From Halobacteriales archaeon YIM A00010 (GTDB lineage: Archaea > Halobacteriota > Halobacteria > Halobacteriales > Haloarculaceae): DNA of 64,000 nucleotides. Numbering within the stretch: position 1 is the stretch's first letter; each line of letters begins with the position of its first letter. Shown here piece by piece: positions 16,167 to 25,993 of the stretch. The DNA is taken from the NCBI GenBank assembly GCA_025041175.1, contig JAKCFJ010000001.1, forward strand, positions 62,001 to 126,000. The letters run 5' to 3'. The notes beneath the pieces were generated by a model, which saw nothing but the letters and a program-made list of their open reading frames with translations, was not told the DNA's origin and ran no database searches. A program made the translations under genes and the position numbers.

Positions 16167-16266
16167 ACTCGTTCCCTCCGACGAGGACGGATTAGGGTTT
16201 GTCCATCTCCCGTCACCCAATATTTAAGATATGATGACACGATAGTCCGAGCGGTGTCTGTAATTC

Positions 16267-16800
16267 ATGGCTCAGAACGGAGACGATCGTCCACGTCTGA
16301 CGCCCGAGAAGCTCGCTGCCACACATCTGCCCGAACAGAAGATGTTCAAAGTGTGTGCCGAGGATGCGAGCAGCGTCGAGCAGGTTGAGGGAGAGGTGCG
16401 TACCCGTCCGCTGTTCACCACGAACGAGCTGGTACTCCTCTATTTCGAGATGGAACCGTCTGGGATGATCGACTGGCACACCCACGTGCCGGACATGGAC
16501 GAAGTTTCGATGGGTCTCGAGGGACGGGCTAGATACACGCTCGAACGAGCGGACGGCAGCCACCAGTCCATCGAGATCGGGCCGATGGAGTTCGCGTATC
16601 TGCCCGGCGGTGCCAGAAACAAAATCGAAGCCGTTGGTGATCGTCCGCACAAAGGGATCGTCGTTCACAAGTCGACGTCCGTCGCCCGGCTCGAGAGTCT
16701 CGAAGACAGTACTGAAGGGAGCGACTGGCCGATGGCGCTCTGGATCGACCGGTTGCGCGATGAGGTCGTCACAAAGGACGAGGACGCCGTTTCCGAGTAG
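16267..16800 (+). CDS. Cupin-domain protein
   Basis: A 177-residue protein with one cupin barrel. The metal-binding motif is DWHTHVPDMDEVSMGLEGRA (H71, H73, E79), and the second cupin motif is PGGARNKIEAVGDRPHKGIVVH. Such proteins can be dioxygenases, isomerases or sensors; nothing nearby indicates a substrate. A TATA-like AATATTTAAGATA (16218-16230) precedes it by about 40 bp and is shared with the divergent aminopeptidase gene. Confidence 0.85.
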   Translation: MAQNGDDRPRLTPEKLAATHLPEQKMFKVCAEDASSVEQVEGEVRTRPLFTTNELVLLYFEMEPSGMIDWHTHVPDMDEVSMGLEGRARYTLERADGSHQSIEIGPMEFAYLPGGARNKIEAVGDRPHKGIVVHKSTSVARLESLEDSTEGSDWPMALWIDRLRDEVVTKDEDAVSE

Positions 16801-16899
16801 CTTACTAGTCCTGAGAGATCACTCAGATGCGAGTAAATCACTGCGAGAGGCTCCGATGAGAGAGAAACGTTTACCGTCGTCGGTGGAGCATCATCGTGT

Positions 16900-17913
16900 A
16901 TGATCACGGTCGGAGTCAACGGCTACGGGACGATCGGCAAGCGCGTCGCGGACGCGGTGACACAGCAGCCGGATATGGAGCTCGCCGGGGTCGCCAAGAC
17001 CCGCCCCAACTTCGAGGCCGAAACCGCCGTTCGAAAGGGGTACCCGTTGTACGCCGCCGTCGAGGAACGGGTCGAACTGTTCGAGGAGGCAGGGATCGAT
17101 CTCACCGGATCGGTCACCGATCTGGTCGAGGAAAGCGATGTCATCGTCGACGCGTGCCCCTCCGGAATCGGCGCGGAGAACAGATCGATGTACGAATCGC
17201 ACGACACGCCGGCGCTGTACCAGGGCGGTGAGGACGCCGATCTCGTGGACGTGAGCTTCAACGCCCGCGGGAACTACAGCGCTGCGGCCGGCGCGTCCCA
17301 CGTTCGCGTCGTCTCCTGTAACACGACCGGTCTCTCCCGGCTGCTCGCGCCGCTCGAAGAGCGCTACGGCGTCGAGAAAGCGCGCGTCACGCTCGTCCGC
17401 CGCGGCGGCGACCCCGGCCAAACCTCTCGCGGACCGATCAACGACATCCTCCCGAACCCCATCACGATCCCCTCCCACCACGGTCCGGACGTGAACACGA
17501 TCCTCCCGGATCTCGACATCGACACGCTGGGGATGAAAGTCCCCGCGACGCTCATGCACACCCACAGCGTCAACGTCACGCTCGAATCACCCCCGACAGC
17601 GGACGACGTGCGCGAACTCTTGGCCGACGAATCCCGGATCTTCCTCGTTCCCGAATCGATGGCTATCGACGGCGCGGGGAAGCTCAAGGAGTTCGCTCAC
17701 GACGCGGATCGCCCGCGGGGAGACATCTGGGAAAACTGCGTCTGGGAGGAGTCGATCAGCATCGAAGACGACGACCTGTATCTCTTCGAAGCCATCCACC
17801 AGGAGAGCGACGTCGTCCCCGAGAACATCGACGCCATCCGCGCCGTCACGGAAACCGCCGACGCGACCGAAAGCACCACGACGACGAACGAAACGCTCGG
17901 CATCGGGCTGTGA
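16900..17913 (+). CDS. gap: Type II glyceraldehyde-3-phosphate dehydrogenase
   Basis: The archaeal (type II) NAD(P)-dependent GAPDH, which interconverts glyceraldehyde 3-phosphate and 1,3-bisphosphoglycerate in the cytoplasm. It has 337 residues, the usual length. It shows the Rossmann start [17 protein letters not shown] and catalytic C140 in [13 protein letters not shown], followed by the archaeal-type segment [19 protein letters not shown]. In haloarchaea the type II enzyme is generally linked to gluconeogenesis, whereas a type I form serves sugar breakdown; that link is family knowledge. A single gene with its own upstream region. Confidence 0.94.
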   Translation: MITVGVNGYGTIGKRVADAVTQQPDMELAGVAKTRPNFEAETAVRKGYPLYAAVEERVELFEEAGIDLTGSVTDLVEESDVIVDACPSGIGAENRSMYESHDTPALYQGGEDADLVDVSFNARGNYSAAAGASHVRVVSCNTTGLSRLLAPLEERYGVEKARVTLVRRGGDPGQTSRGPINDILPNPITIPSHHGPDVNTILPDLDIDTLGMKVPATLMHTHSVNVTLESPPTADDVRELLADESRIFLVPESMAIDGAGKLKEFAHDADRPRGDIWENCVWEESISIEDDDLYLFEAIHQESDVVPENIDAIRAVTETADATESTTTTNETLGIGL

Positions 17914-18101
17914 TTTCCCCGGTGGTACTGTTTCCCTCGTGATTGGTTGTTTCACCGCGAAACGAGTTGTTTTATGAATTTTATTTGATTATATGTTGTG
18001 TGACCGGGCAATGGCAGTGGAAATAGATGAGATTTTAGCATGATAGGATCAAACTGGCGCGTTCAGAAGGCTTTTGATCACCCAGAGCATCAGTTTTATT
18101 C

Positions 18102-18488
18102 ATGGGATCGCGCGACCGGGACCCGTTCGATGACATCTTCAACGAACTCAGTCGTATGATGGACGAGATGATGGGCGACAACTTCGAGATGCGCGTTCAG
18201 AGCGGTGAGTCCGGATTTGGAAACGACGTTCACATCACTACACAAGCAGACGACGACAACGTGTACGTCGTTGCGGACCTTCCAGGGATCGAAAAAGAGG
18301 CCATCGATATCAAATGTGACGGCAAGACTCTCACGATCAACGCCGTGACCGACCACCGTGAGTACGAGGATCAGCTCCGGTTGCCCGTGACCGTCGACGA
18401 ACACTCCGCGAAGGCCACGTTCAACAACAGTATTCTCGAAATCTCCTTCGAACGAAACGATTCGTCGGCCAACATCGACTTGGAGTAG
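18102..18488 (+). CDS. Hsp20/alpha-crystallin family small heat-shock protein
   Basis: A 128-residue chaperone that holds unfolding proteins. The N-terminal helix is FDDIFNELSRMMDEMMGDNFEMRV. The alpha-crystallin domain runs from about residue 45 (VYVVADLPGIEKEAIDIKCDGKTLTI) to the FNNSILEISF motif near the C-terminus. It is short for the family and lacks an obvious I-x-I/V tail. An A+T-rich tract at 17970-17998 (ATGAATTTTATTTGATTATATG) is a likely promoter area. The stop is 1 bp from the stop of the convergent aminopeptidase gene. Confidence 0.9.
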   Translation: MGSRDRDPFDDIFNELSRMMDEMMGDNFEMRVQSGESGFGNDVHITTQADDDNVYVVADLPGIEKEAIDIKCDGKTLTINAVTDHREYEDQLRLPVTVDEHSAKATFNNSILEISFERNDSSANIDLE

Positions 18489-18489
18489 T

Positions 18490-19590
18490 TCACTCGGCGT
18501 CGAAGCCGTTCTCCCACCGGAACTGTCCGTTCCGTTGAATCACCTCGCCGTCGATTTCGATCGTAGCGTCGGTGCTCATATCGGCGATCATATCGACGTG
18601 GACGGCGCTTTGGTTGGCCTGTCGGTCTTCGGGAAGGCAGGCCTCGTAGGCCCGGCCGAGCGCCATGTGGACGGTGTCACCCATCTTCTCATCGAAGAGG
18701 ATGTTGTCCGTGAACCGATCGATGCCGCGGTTCATCCCGATGCCCAGTTCCCCGAGTTGTCTCGCGCCTTCGTCCGTCGTGAGGATCTCCTGTAGCACGT
18801 CCTCGTTATCCGCGACGGATTCCACGACGCGGCCGTCCTCGAACGTGAGCTCCACGTGTTGGAGGCGCTCGCCCCGGTACGTGAGCGGCACGTCGAACAC
18901 CACTGTTCCCTCGGTGTCGGCGGGTGCAGTGAACACCTCTCCCGAGGGCAGATTGTGCGAGTCGTACCGGACGGAGGCGGCGCTGTTAACCGCCGTCCGG
19001 TCCTCGATCGACATGGTTACGTCGGTACCCGCGGCCGCCCGAATCCGCACCTCGCTGCCCTCGTCGAGGCGTCGTTTCAGCCGGTCCATTTTCTCTGCGA
19101 GGCGCTCCCAGTCACGGATGATCGCGTCGTAAACGAAGTCCTGGTACGCCTCATACGCCATCCCCGCCTGCTGGGCGAGCGCCCTCGTCGGGTGGACGGT
19201 CGACACCCAGTCCGTGTCGAGCCGGGCCTCCCGAACGCCCTGTGTGGCCGTGTCGCTGGCTTGTTTGGTCTCGCTCGGGATGTCCGCCGTCGCACGGGTG
19301 TTTCGGCCGCCGCCCAACGACAACACCACGTCCGCGTTCTCATACAGCGACAGCGCGTGTGCCGGGTCGGCGTCGAAATCATCTCCGTGTGCCCGCAGAT
19401 ACGCGCGGGAGATCTCCCCGGAGGCGTACGTCGTGAGAAGGTTCGCGTTGCGATCGCCGACCTGCTCGGCGACCGCAACCGCCAGCTCGTGCGCACCGCT
19501 CTCGACGCTCATCACCACGTTGTCCCCGGATTCGATTTGGGCGCTCCAGCCGGTGAGTATCTGTGCGTGCTCGTGAATGCGTTCATCCAT
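18490..19590 (-). CDS. M29-type aminopeptidase (second paralog)
   Basis: A 366-residue member of the M29 metalloaminopeptidase family, closer to full length than the paralog at 15.2-16.2 kb. Shared landmarks are RQLGELGIGMNRGI (Glu ligand), NILFDEKMGDTVHMALG (His ligand) and SAVHVDMIADM (H-x-D). Start MDERIHEH at 19590 is chosen because upstream in-frame sequence is arginine-rich and non-homologous. It diverges from ubaA with about 100 bp between. Two different M29 members within 5 kb suggest an old duplication, but their divergence is considerable. Confidence 0.87.
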   Translation of the reverse strand: MDERIHEHAQILTGWSAQIESGDNVVMSVESGAHELAVAVAEQVGDRNANLLTTYASGEISRAYLRAHGDDFDADPAHALSLYENADVVLSLGGGRNTRATADIPSETKQASDTATQGVREARLDTDWVSTVHPTRALAQQAGMAYEAYQDFVYDAIIRDWERLAEKMDRLKRRLDEGSEVRIRAAAGTDVTMSIEDRTAVNSAASVRYDSHNLPSGEVFTAPADTEGTVVFDVPLTYRGERLQHVELTFEDGRVVESVADNEDVLQEILTTDEGARQLGELGIGMNRGIDRFTDNILFDEKMGDTVHMALGRAYEACLPEDRQANQSAVHVDMIADMSTDATIEIDGEVIQRNGQFRWENGFDAE

Positions 19591-19694
19591 GCCCTCTCGT
19601 GGTCGGGGCCGCCAGTAAACGCTGTGGGATCGTTGGGGCGGAACGCGAAGCTTCTCATCCGGGCGTTTATCGCGTCGCACGCCAACACTGACGT

Positions 19695-20510
19695 ATGGCT
19701 GCCCTCGAACTCGATTCGACGCAACTCGATCGCTACTCCCGACACATCATCATGGACGATGTCGGACCGGCGGGGCAGAAGGAACTCCTCGACACGCGTG
19801 TGCTGTGTTTGGGTGCGGGTGGACTCGGCTCGCCGGTCATCGAGTACCTCGCGGCGGCCGGTGTCGGCACGCTCGGCATCGCTGACGACGACGTGGTCGA
19901 ACGGTCAAACCTCCAACGGCAGGTCATCCACGGCGCGGACGACATCAGACGGCCGAAAGTCGACAGCGCCGCGGCGTTCGTCGACCGACAGGCACCCGAC
20001 ATCACCGTCGAGACCCACGAAACGCGCGTCACGAAAGCCAACGTCCGGTCGCTCATCGACGGGTACGATGTCGTCGTCGACGGCTCGGACAACTTCCAAA
20101 CCCGGTATCTCCTCAACGACGCCTGCACGCTCGCGGGGATCCCGCTCACCCACGGCGCGATCCTCCGTTTTGAGGGACAAGCCACGACGATCCGTCCGAC
20201 TGGGCCGTGTTACCGCTGTCTGTTCCCCGAAGCGCCGCCAGCCGGCGCGGTCCCCGACTGTGCGACCGCCGGCGTGCTCGGCGTGTTGCCGGGAACGATC
20301 GGCTGCATCCAAGCGACCGAGGCCATCAAACTCGCGCTCGATCACGGCGAGACGCTTGCGGGTCGGCTCCTGATCTACGACGCGGCTTCGATGTCCTTCG
20401 AGGAAGTCCCGATCGAGCAAAATCCCGACTGTCCCCTCTGTGGCGAGGACGGTATCGATTCGATCGAGGGTGTGGAGTATACGGAGACGTGTTCGGTGGC
20501 AAGCGAGTGA
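19695..20510 (+). CDS. ubaA: SAMP-activating E1-like enzyme UbaA (MoeB/ThiF family)
   Basis: Adenylates the C-terminal glycine of ubiquitin-like SAMP proteins and of sulfur carriers, serving both protein conjugation (sampylation) and sulfur transfer for tRNA thiolation and molybdopterin. It has 271 residues. It shows the ATP-binding GAGGLGSPVIEYLAAAGVG, the NLQRQVIH arginine-finger region, zinc cysteines C172-x2-C175 and C246-x2-C249, and the catalytic-type cysteine C189 in PDCATAGVLG. The gene stands alone; a repeat element begins 21 bp after its stop. Confidence 0.9.
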   Translation: MAALELDSTQLDRYSRHIIMDDVGPAGQKELLDTRVLCLGAGGLGSPVIEYLAAAGVGTLGIADDDVVERSNLQRQVIHGADDIRRPKVDSAAAFVDRQAPDITVETHETRVTKANVRSLIDGYDVVVDGSDNFQTRYLLNDACTLAGIPLTHGAILRFEGQATTIRPTGPCYRCLFPEAPPAGAVPDCATAGVLGVLPGTIGCIQATEAIKLALDHGETLAGRLLIYDAASMSFEEVPIEQNPDCPLCGEDGIDSIEGVEYTETCSVASE

Positions 20511-20530
20511 ATCCTTCGTCACACGGCTCG

Positions 20531-20637
20531 TACTGTCGGTCATAATTACGTGAATGTACGGAGGTGTTGTCGGGAGCACGGAGCAATGGCCTGACTGAAC
20601 AGGTCATCGAATGTTCGACGATCTATGACCGACAGTA
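20531..20637. repeat. Terminal-inverted-repeat element between convergent ubaA and CNNM genes
   Basis: A 107-bp element with perfect 14-bp inverted ends, TACTGTCGGTCATA (20531-20544) and TATGACCGACAGTA (20624-20637). The next three bases (TCA) are the TGA stop of the minus-strand CNNM-family gene. It fills most of the 127-bp convergent gap. Confidence 0.8.
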
Positions 20638-21981
20638 TCAGCCAGTGCTCGCGGTCAGCGGCTCGTTGGTCGGCTCCGGGTTTGACTGTTCGCTGACGCG
20701 GACCCGCTTCACTCGCGTGTTGTCGACGCGTTCGATTCGCAGCTCGGTCGTCCCGTGGGTGAACGTTTCCCCTTCTTCGACCAGCCGTCCGGCCCGATTG
20801 AACACGAAGCCGGCGATCGTCTCGAACTCCTCTCCCTCCGGAAGGTCGATGTCCACGGCTGCGTTCACCTCCTCGATATTCACGTCCCCACGCACCAGGA
20901 ACGCGTCGTCGATCGGTTCGATGGGTCGATCCTCTCCGGCGTTGAGAAGCTCGCCGGTGATCTCCTCGACGATATCCTCCGTCGTGATCAGCCCTTCCGT
21001 CGTTCCGAACTCGTCGATAACGAGGGCCATCTCAGCCCGCTGGCCGCGCATCTCTTCGAGGAGTTCATCGACGTTTTTGCTCTCAGGAACGTGCAGCGCC
21101 GTTTCGATGGCGTGATCGAGCGTCGTTGGACCGCTCTCCTCGTGGTGAAACCCGTCGACGAGGCTGTCCAACCCCACGATCCCGACCACGTTGTCCAGGC
21201 TCCCCTCGTACACCGGCAGCCGGTGGTGTCCGCTCCGGAGACAGGCGTTGATCGCCTCCTCGGCGGTGGCGTCGCGGGAAACCGCCGTTACATCCAGCCG
21301 TGGCGTCATCACCTCCTTGACGATGGTGTTGTTGAACCGGAAGATGCGCTGGAGCATCACCCGCTCGTCCGCCTCGATAACGCCTTCGTTCTCCCCGGTT
21401 TGGATCATCTCCTGGATCTCGTCCCGCGTGACGTACGACGTTTCGATGCTCGTCGTGCTCCCCGTGAGCCGATTCACCACGCGTGTCAGTTTGTCGAACG
21501 TGATCACGAGTGGGTAGAGCACGTACTCCGAGAGCTTGAGCGGCCGGGAGACCGACAGCGCCCACTGTTCCGTGTTCTCGATGGCGTACGATTTCGGCGC
21601 GCTCTCTCCGAACAGCAACACCAGCGCCGTGACACCGAACGTCGCGGCGAAGATGGCCTGTCCCTGTGAGAGATACACCCCGAACAGCCCCGTCGCGATC
21701 GAGGACATAGCGATGTTCACGAGGTTGTTTCCGACGAGGATGGTGACGAGCAGCCGGTGTGGGTCGGACGTCAGCGACTGGAGAGTCTCGGCTCCGGGCG
21801 ATCCCTCCGCAACGAGCGCATCGATGCGGTGCTGTGCGAGCGAAAACATGGCGATCTCCGAGGAGGAGAAGAACGCGGAGAGAACCATCAACACCGCGAG
21901 CGCCGTGACACCGCCCAGCGTGAGCATTTCACCGGAGACGGCAGGAACGACTGCTGTGGGGAGGGGGTCGAGTGTCATCAT
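20638..21981 (-). CDS. CNNM/CorC-family membrane protein (hemolysin-like)
   Basis: A 447-residue protein with the order: DUF21 membrane domain of three to four helices (residues about 15-185, including LSAFFSSSEIAMFSL), paired CBS domains (about 210-335, with VMTPRLDVTAVS and LVIDEFGTTEGLIT), then a CorC/HlyC domain (about 350-430). This architecture is that of CNNM-type Mg2+/Na+ transporters and their bacterial CorC relatives. The stop codon abuts the right end of a repeat element. Upstream, 22 bp away on the same strand, is the end of the peptide ABC operon. Confidence 0.9.
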   Translation of the reverse strand: MMTLDPLPTAVVPAVSGEMLTLGGVTALAVLMVLSAFFSSSEIAMFSLAQHRIDALVAEGSPGAETLQSLTSDPHRLLVTILVGNNLVNIAMSSIATGLFGVYLSQGQAIFAATFGVTALVLLFGESAPKSYAIENTEQWALSVSRPLKLSEYVLYPLVITFDKLTRVVNRLTGSTTSIETSYVTRDEIQEMIQTGENEGVIEADERVMLQRIFRFNNTIVKEVMTPRLDVTAVSRDATAEEAINACLRSGHHRLPVYEGSLDNVVGIVGLDSLVDGFHHEESGPTTLDHAIETALHVPESKNVDELLEEMRGQRAEMALVIDEFGTTEGLITTEDIVEEITGELLNAGEDRPIEPIDDAFLVRGDVNIEEVNAAVDIDLPEGEEFETIAGFVFNRAGRLVEEGETFTHGTTELRIERVDNTRVKRVRVSEQSNPEPTNEPLTASTG

Positions 21982-22002
21982 GGTGGGTGGTGTGGATTCG
22001 AT

Positions 22003-24096
22003 TTAATCGCCCACGCTTTCATTCTCTCTGTTTTGTCCCGCTTCACGGACGATCGGGTTTCCTTCGTCTTCGGGGAAGTAACACGCTGCAGTGTGCCCTT
22101 CGTCGCCCGCCGCGTCGGGGGCCGGCTCCTCGCTCCGACACTCCGCCGTGGCTTTCGGACACCGCGGCGCGAACACACACCCGGAGGGAAGGTCCACGGG
22201 GTTGGGCGGTTCGCCATCCAACAGCACACGCGTCCGTTCGACGGAGGGATCTTTCTCCGGAGCCGCCGACAGCAGCGAGTTCGTGTAGGGATGTTTCGGC
22301 CGTCGCGCCACGCGATCGACGGCTCCCGTCTCGACCATGCGCCCCAGGTACATGATGGCCAGCCGGTCGGACACCTCCACCAAACTCGCGAGGTCGTGGG
22401 AGATGTAAACGATGGCGATATCCTCCGTGTCAGCCAGTCGTCGAAGCAGGTTCAGGAGGTTGACCTTGAGTGAAACGTCCAGCATCGAGGCCGGCTCATC
22501 ACAGATGAGGAAGTCCGGATCGACGACGAGCGCCCTGGCGATGGCGACGCGCTGGCGCTGGCCGCCGGACAGTTCGTGTGGGTACTGGTCGAGAAACGCC
22601 GGGGTCGTCGGGAGACCGACCGTTTCGAGCGTCTCAGTGATCGCTGTCGCCCGCTCGTCGGTCCGGTAGTCGTGGATCGTGAGCGGCTCGCCGACGAGCT
22701 TGCGGACGGTTTGGCGCGGGTTCAGCGAATCGAACGGATCCTGAAAGATGATCTGGAGCTTCCGCCGGAACTCCTTCATGTTCCCATTCTGGTAGTATTC
22801 GTACGGCTTGTCGTCGAAGGTGAATTCACCGCCGGTCGGCTGGGAGAGCAGCGCCATCGTTTCGCCCAGCGTCGACTTTCCACACCCGCTCTCTCCGGCG
22901 ATGCCGAGGATCTCAGACCGGCTGACCGACAGCGACACGCCGTCGACCGCCCGGACGTAGGTCGGGGTTTCACCACGGAACTTGCTCACTATCGACTGGC
23001 TCTGTTCGTACCACTTCTGCAGGTCGTTCGTTTCGAGGACGACCTCCCCGGTCTCGCTCTCCTCGCCGTCCTCCACGTCGATCCCCCACGTGTCCGGCTG
23101 CGCCGCGTCGCGTCGCATCTGGGCCGCCCGCTCGACGTGGTGGCAGGCCGACCGGTGGTTCCGGTTGGGGAGATCGGCGAGATCGGGGTGAGACTGTTCG
23201 CACTCCTGGGTGGCGAACGGACAGCGCTCCGTGAACGCACACGCCGACGGCTCCTGGCTGAGATTCGGCGGCGATCCCGGAATGGAGACCGGGTCGCCGC
23301 CGCCTTCGATCTCGGGGAAGGAGTTTTTGAGTCCCATCGTGTAGGGGTTCGTCGGGTTGATCAACACGTTGTCCACGCTGCCTTGCTCCATCACCTTCCC
23401 GCCGTAGAGCAGGGAGAGCTCCTCGCACGTCTCCGCGATGACGCCGATCTCGTGTGTGATCAACAACAACGAGCTGTCGATCCGCTCCTGGATGTCGAGG
23501 ATCGTGTCGAGGATTTTGTCCTGAACGATGGCGTCTAACCCCGTCGTCGGCTCATCAGCGATGATGAGGTCGGGTTCGAGCGCCAACGCCATTGCGATCG
23601 TCACGCGCTGGCGCATCCCACCGCTGAACTCGTGTGGGTAGTCCCCGGTTCGCTCGGGATCGAGTCCAACGATATCGAACAGCTCCCGGACCCGTTCTTG
23701 GGCCTTCGTCCGGGAGACGTTGCGGTGTTTCTTGATGGCCTGTCGTATTTGGCCGCCGGTCGTCATGACCGGATCGAGCGAATCCATCGCGCTCTGGGGG
23801 ATGTACGCGATCTCCTCCCAGAGCACGTCGCGGCGCTCGGCCGCCGACAGATCCAGCAGGTTTTGGCCCTTGAACCGGATCTCACCGCTGTCGATGGTGC
23901 CGTTCTCGGGCAACAGGCCGAGAACCGCCTCCGCAGCCGTCGATTTGCCCGAGCCGCTCTCTCCAGCGAGCCCGTAGTTGACGCCGTTGTCGATGCTGAA
24001 CGACACACCGTTCGTGGCGTAAACGCTCCCCTCGCTCGTGCTGTACCTGACGCGCAGGTCGTCGACTTCGAGTAGTGGTTGATCCGTGTCTGTCAT
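22003..24096 (-). CDS. Peptide ABC transporter, fused double ATPase (DppD-DppF type)
   Basis: A 697-residue fusion of two oligopeptide/dipeptide-type ATPases in one chain. Both halves contain Walker A ([11 protein letters not shown] near residue 45; [11 protein letters not shown] in the second half), Q-loop FQDP or [11 protein letters not shown] segments, an LSGGQRQRV or FSGGMRQRV signature, Walker B IADEPT/ICDEPA, and the C-terminal cysteine-rich oligopeptide-binding tail ([28 protein letters not shown]). It energises the two permeases encoded upstream. Its ATG overlaps the permease stop by 4 bp. Last gene of the operon. Confidence 0.93.
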   Translation of the reverse strand: MTDTDQPLLEVDDLRVRYSTSEGSVYATNGVSFSIDNGVNYGLAGESGSGKSTAAEAVLGLLPENGTIDSGEIRFKGQNLLDLSAAERRDVLWEEIAYIPQSAMDSLDPVMTTGGQIRQAIKKHRNVSRTKAQERVRELFDIVGLDPERTGDYPHEFSGGMRQRVTIAMALALEPDLIIADEPTTGLDAIVQDKILDTILDIQERIDSSLLLITHEIGVIAETCEELSLLYGGKVMEQGSVDNVLINPTNPYTMGLKNSFPEIEGGGDPVSIPGSPPNLSQEPSACAFTERCPFATQECEQSHPDLADLPNRNHRSACHHVERAAQMRRDAAQPDTWGIDVEDGEESETGEVVLETNDLQKWYEQSQSIVSKFRGETPTYVRAVDGVSLSVSRSEILGIAGESGCGKSTLGETMALLSQPTGGEFTFDDKPYEYYQNGNMKEFRRKLQIIFQDPFDSLNPRQTVRKLVGEPLTIHDYRTDERATAITETLETVGLPTTPAFLDQYPHELSGGQRQRVAIARALVVDPDFLICDEPASMLDVSLKVNLLNLLRRLADTEDIAIVYISHDLASLVEVSDRLAIMYLGRMVETGAVDRVARRPKHPYTNSLLSAAPEKDPSVERTRVLLDGEPPNPVDLPSGCVFAPRCPKATAECRSEEPAPDAAGDEGHTAACYFPEDEGNPIVREAGQNRENESVGD

Positions 24097-25001
24097 TGGT
24101 TTTGTATCTCTGGGTTGATGAGCTCCTCGTACGCCCGGCCGATGAAGAAGACCGAGGTGGTCACGGCGGCGATCCCAATCGCCGGCGGCAGCACCCACCA
24201 CCACGCGATGCGGATCGTTCCCGATTCGAACACCATTCGCAGCATTCGCCCCCAGCTCGTCGTGGTCGGGTCACCGAATCCCAAAAAGGCGAGGCTGGCC
24301 TGTGCAGCGATCGCCCACGCGACGCCGTACGCGGTGTACAGGAAGCCGATCGGCAACACGTTGGGCGCAACGTGTAGAAACATCGTTCGAAGGTGGCCGG
24401 CTCCGCTCGCGCGGGCGGACTTCACGAACGTCCGTTCGCGCGTCGATAGGACCTCCGATCGGACGACGCGGGCGGGCATCTTCCAGAGGAACAACACGAT
24501 AATGGCGGTGATGAGCCACACGTTCGGCGTGATGAACGTGAGCAACAGCAGCGCCATCGGCATGAACGGCAGCGAGAACGTGAGATCGGTCAGCCGCATG
24601 AGCACCTCGTCCACCCACCCGCCGAAGTAGCCGCTCACGAGCCCGACGAGAAAGCCGAGTGCGCCGGTCCCGACGCCGCCCAGCAGGCCAACGATGAGCG
24701 TCGGCTGTGCGCCGGCCAGGAACTGGCTGAGTACGTCCTTGCCGTACTCGGTCGTCCCCAGCGGCGTGTCGGCGCTCGGTGGCGCGAGCCGCACGATGTC
24801 GCCCTGTGTGGTGCGAACGTAGTCCTCGATCGGGTGGTGGGGCGCGATCGTCGGGCCGAACAGTCCCAGCAACACGAACACCGCGAGGGTGATGAGACCG
24901 GCGAGAGCCAGCCGGTCCCGGGCGAGAAATCGGAGGTGTGACCACACCCTGTCGGTGCGATCGGCGATGCGCTCTCCGAGTGAGACCGATTCGGCGCTCA
25001 T
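24093..25001 (-). CDS. Peptide ABC transporter permease (DppC type)
   Basis: A 302-residue permease of the oligopeptide family with about six transmembrane helices. The N-terminal cytoplasmic part and helix LALAGLITLAVFVLLGLFGPTIAP are typical of DppC/OppC. The EAA-type loop, which docks the ATPase, is VKSARASGAGHLRTMFLHVAPN. Overlaps the downstream ATPase by 4 bp, and its start overlaps the upstream permease stop by 1 bp, so all are translationally coupled. Confidence 0.92.
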   Translation of the reverse strand: MSAESVSLGERIADRTDRVWSHLRFLARDRLALAGLITLAVFVLLGLFGPTIAPHHPIEDYVRTTQGDIVRLAPPSADTPLGTTEYGKDVLSQFLAGAQPTLIVGLLGGVGTGALGFLVGLVSGYFGGWVDEVLMRLTDLTFSLPFMPMALLLLTFITPNVWLITAIIVLFLWKMPARVVRSEVLSTRERTFVKSARASGAGHLRTMFLHVAPNVLPIGFLYTAYGVAWAIAAQASLAFLGFGDPTTTSWGRMLRMVFESGTIRIAWWWVLPPAIGIAAVTTSVFFIGRAYEELINPEIQNQ

Positions 25002-25993
25002 CAGACGGCACCTCCGCTCGTACTCACCGTCGGATCGAGATACGCGTACAGTACGTCCGCCACGAGATTCATAATGATGACTGCCAATGCCATGATGAAC
25101 ACCGCCGCCTGAACGAGCGGGTAGTCCTGTTGTTCGATGGCCAACACGAGCGCGCGGCCGATGCCGTCCCAGCCGAACACGACTTCCAGCAGGATCAGCC
25201 CCTGGAAAATCATTCCGAGACGGAGCGCGAAGTACGTCACCACCGGCAGCAACGAGTTGCGACCGGCCCGGAGCAGCTGTTCGCCCTCCGTGAGTCCTTT
25301 CGCCTGGTGGAGTTTCAGGAACTCCGATCCCTTCTTCTCGACGACGCCGTTCCGCGCCAACAGGAGGAAATCACCGCTGTAATACAGCACCGTCACCGCA
25401 AACGGGAGGAGGTAGTGATGCAGGAAATCGATCGAGAGATACGTGTCCAGCAGGCCGTTCGGGGTTGCCGTCACCTGCCGCATTCCGAACGCCGGAACCA
25501 GACCGAGCGTGTAGGAAAAGGCGATCAGAAAGAAGATTGCCGTAATGAACACGGGTGTCGACCGCAGGAACGTCGTCACGGCGACGCTCGTCGTTTCGGT
25601 CGTCGATCCCCGGTTCCAGCCGGCGTACATCCCGACCACCGTGCTCACGACGGCCGTCGTCACGAGCGCAGGGACGAGCAAGACGAGCGTGTTCGCCAGT
25701 TTCGGGCCAAGAATCGCCCACACCGGCCGGCTCTGGAGGATCGAGTAGCCGAACTGGAACGTGAGGAGATTCCGGAGGTAGACCAGATACTGCTGCCAGA
25801 GCGGTTTGTCGAGTCCGTACAGGGCGAACACCTCCTCGGCTTGCTCCGGGCTGAGGTTGCCGGTCGTGATGAGGGACTCGAACGGACTCCCGGGAAGAAA
25901 CCGGAGCACGAAGAAGATGATCGTGACCGAAATCAACGTCAACAGAGCCGACACCGCGATGCGCTTTGCGAGAAACCGCCTGAAGCCGCTCAT
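25001..25993 (-). CDS. Peptide ABC transporter permease (DppB type)
   Basis: A 330-residue DppB/OppB-like permease: the N-terminus FRRFLAKRIAVSALLTLISV leads into helix 1, a long extracellular loop follows, and the C-terminal half has the cytoplasmic EAA-type loop (LLARNGVVEKKGSEFLKLHQAKGLTEGEQ). The start at 25993 overlaps the stop of the substrate-binding protein gene by 4 bp (ATGA), and the longer upstream frame is non-homologous. Second gene of the operon. Confidence 0.92.
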   Translation of the reverse strand: MSGFRRFLAKRIAVSALLTLISVTIIFFVLRFLPGSPFESLITTGNLSPEQAEEVFALYGLDKPLWQQYLVYLRNLLTFQFGYSILQSRPVWAILGPKLANTLVLLVPALVTTAVVSTVVGMYAGWNRGSTTETTSVAVTTFLRSTPVFITAIFFLIAFSYTLGLVPAFGMRQVTATPNGLLDTYLSIDFLHHYLLPFAVTVLYYSGDFLLLARNGVVEKKGSEFLKLHQAKGLTEGEQLLRAGRNSLLPVVTYFALRLGMIFQGLILLEVVFGWDGIGRALVLAIEQQDYPLVQAAVFIMALAVIIMNLVADVLYAYLDPTVSTSGGAV

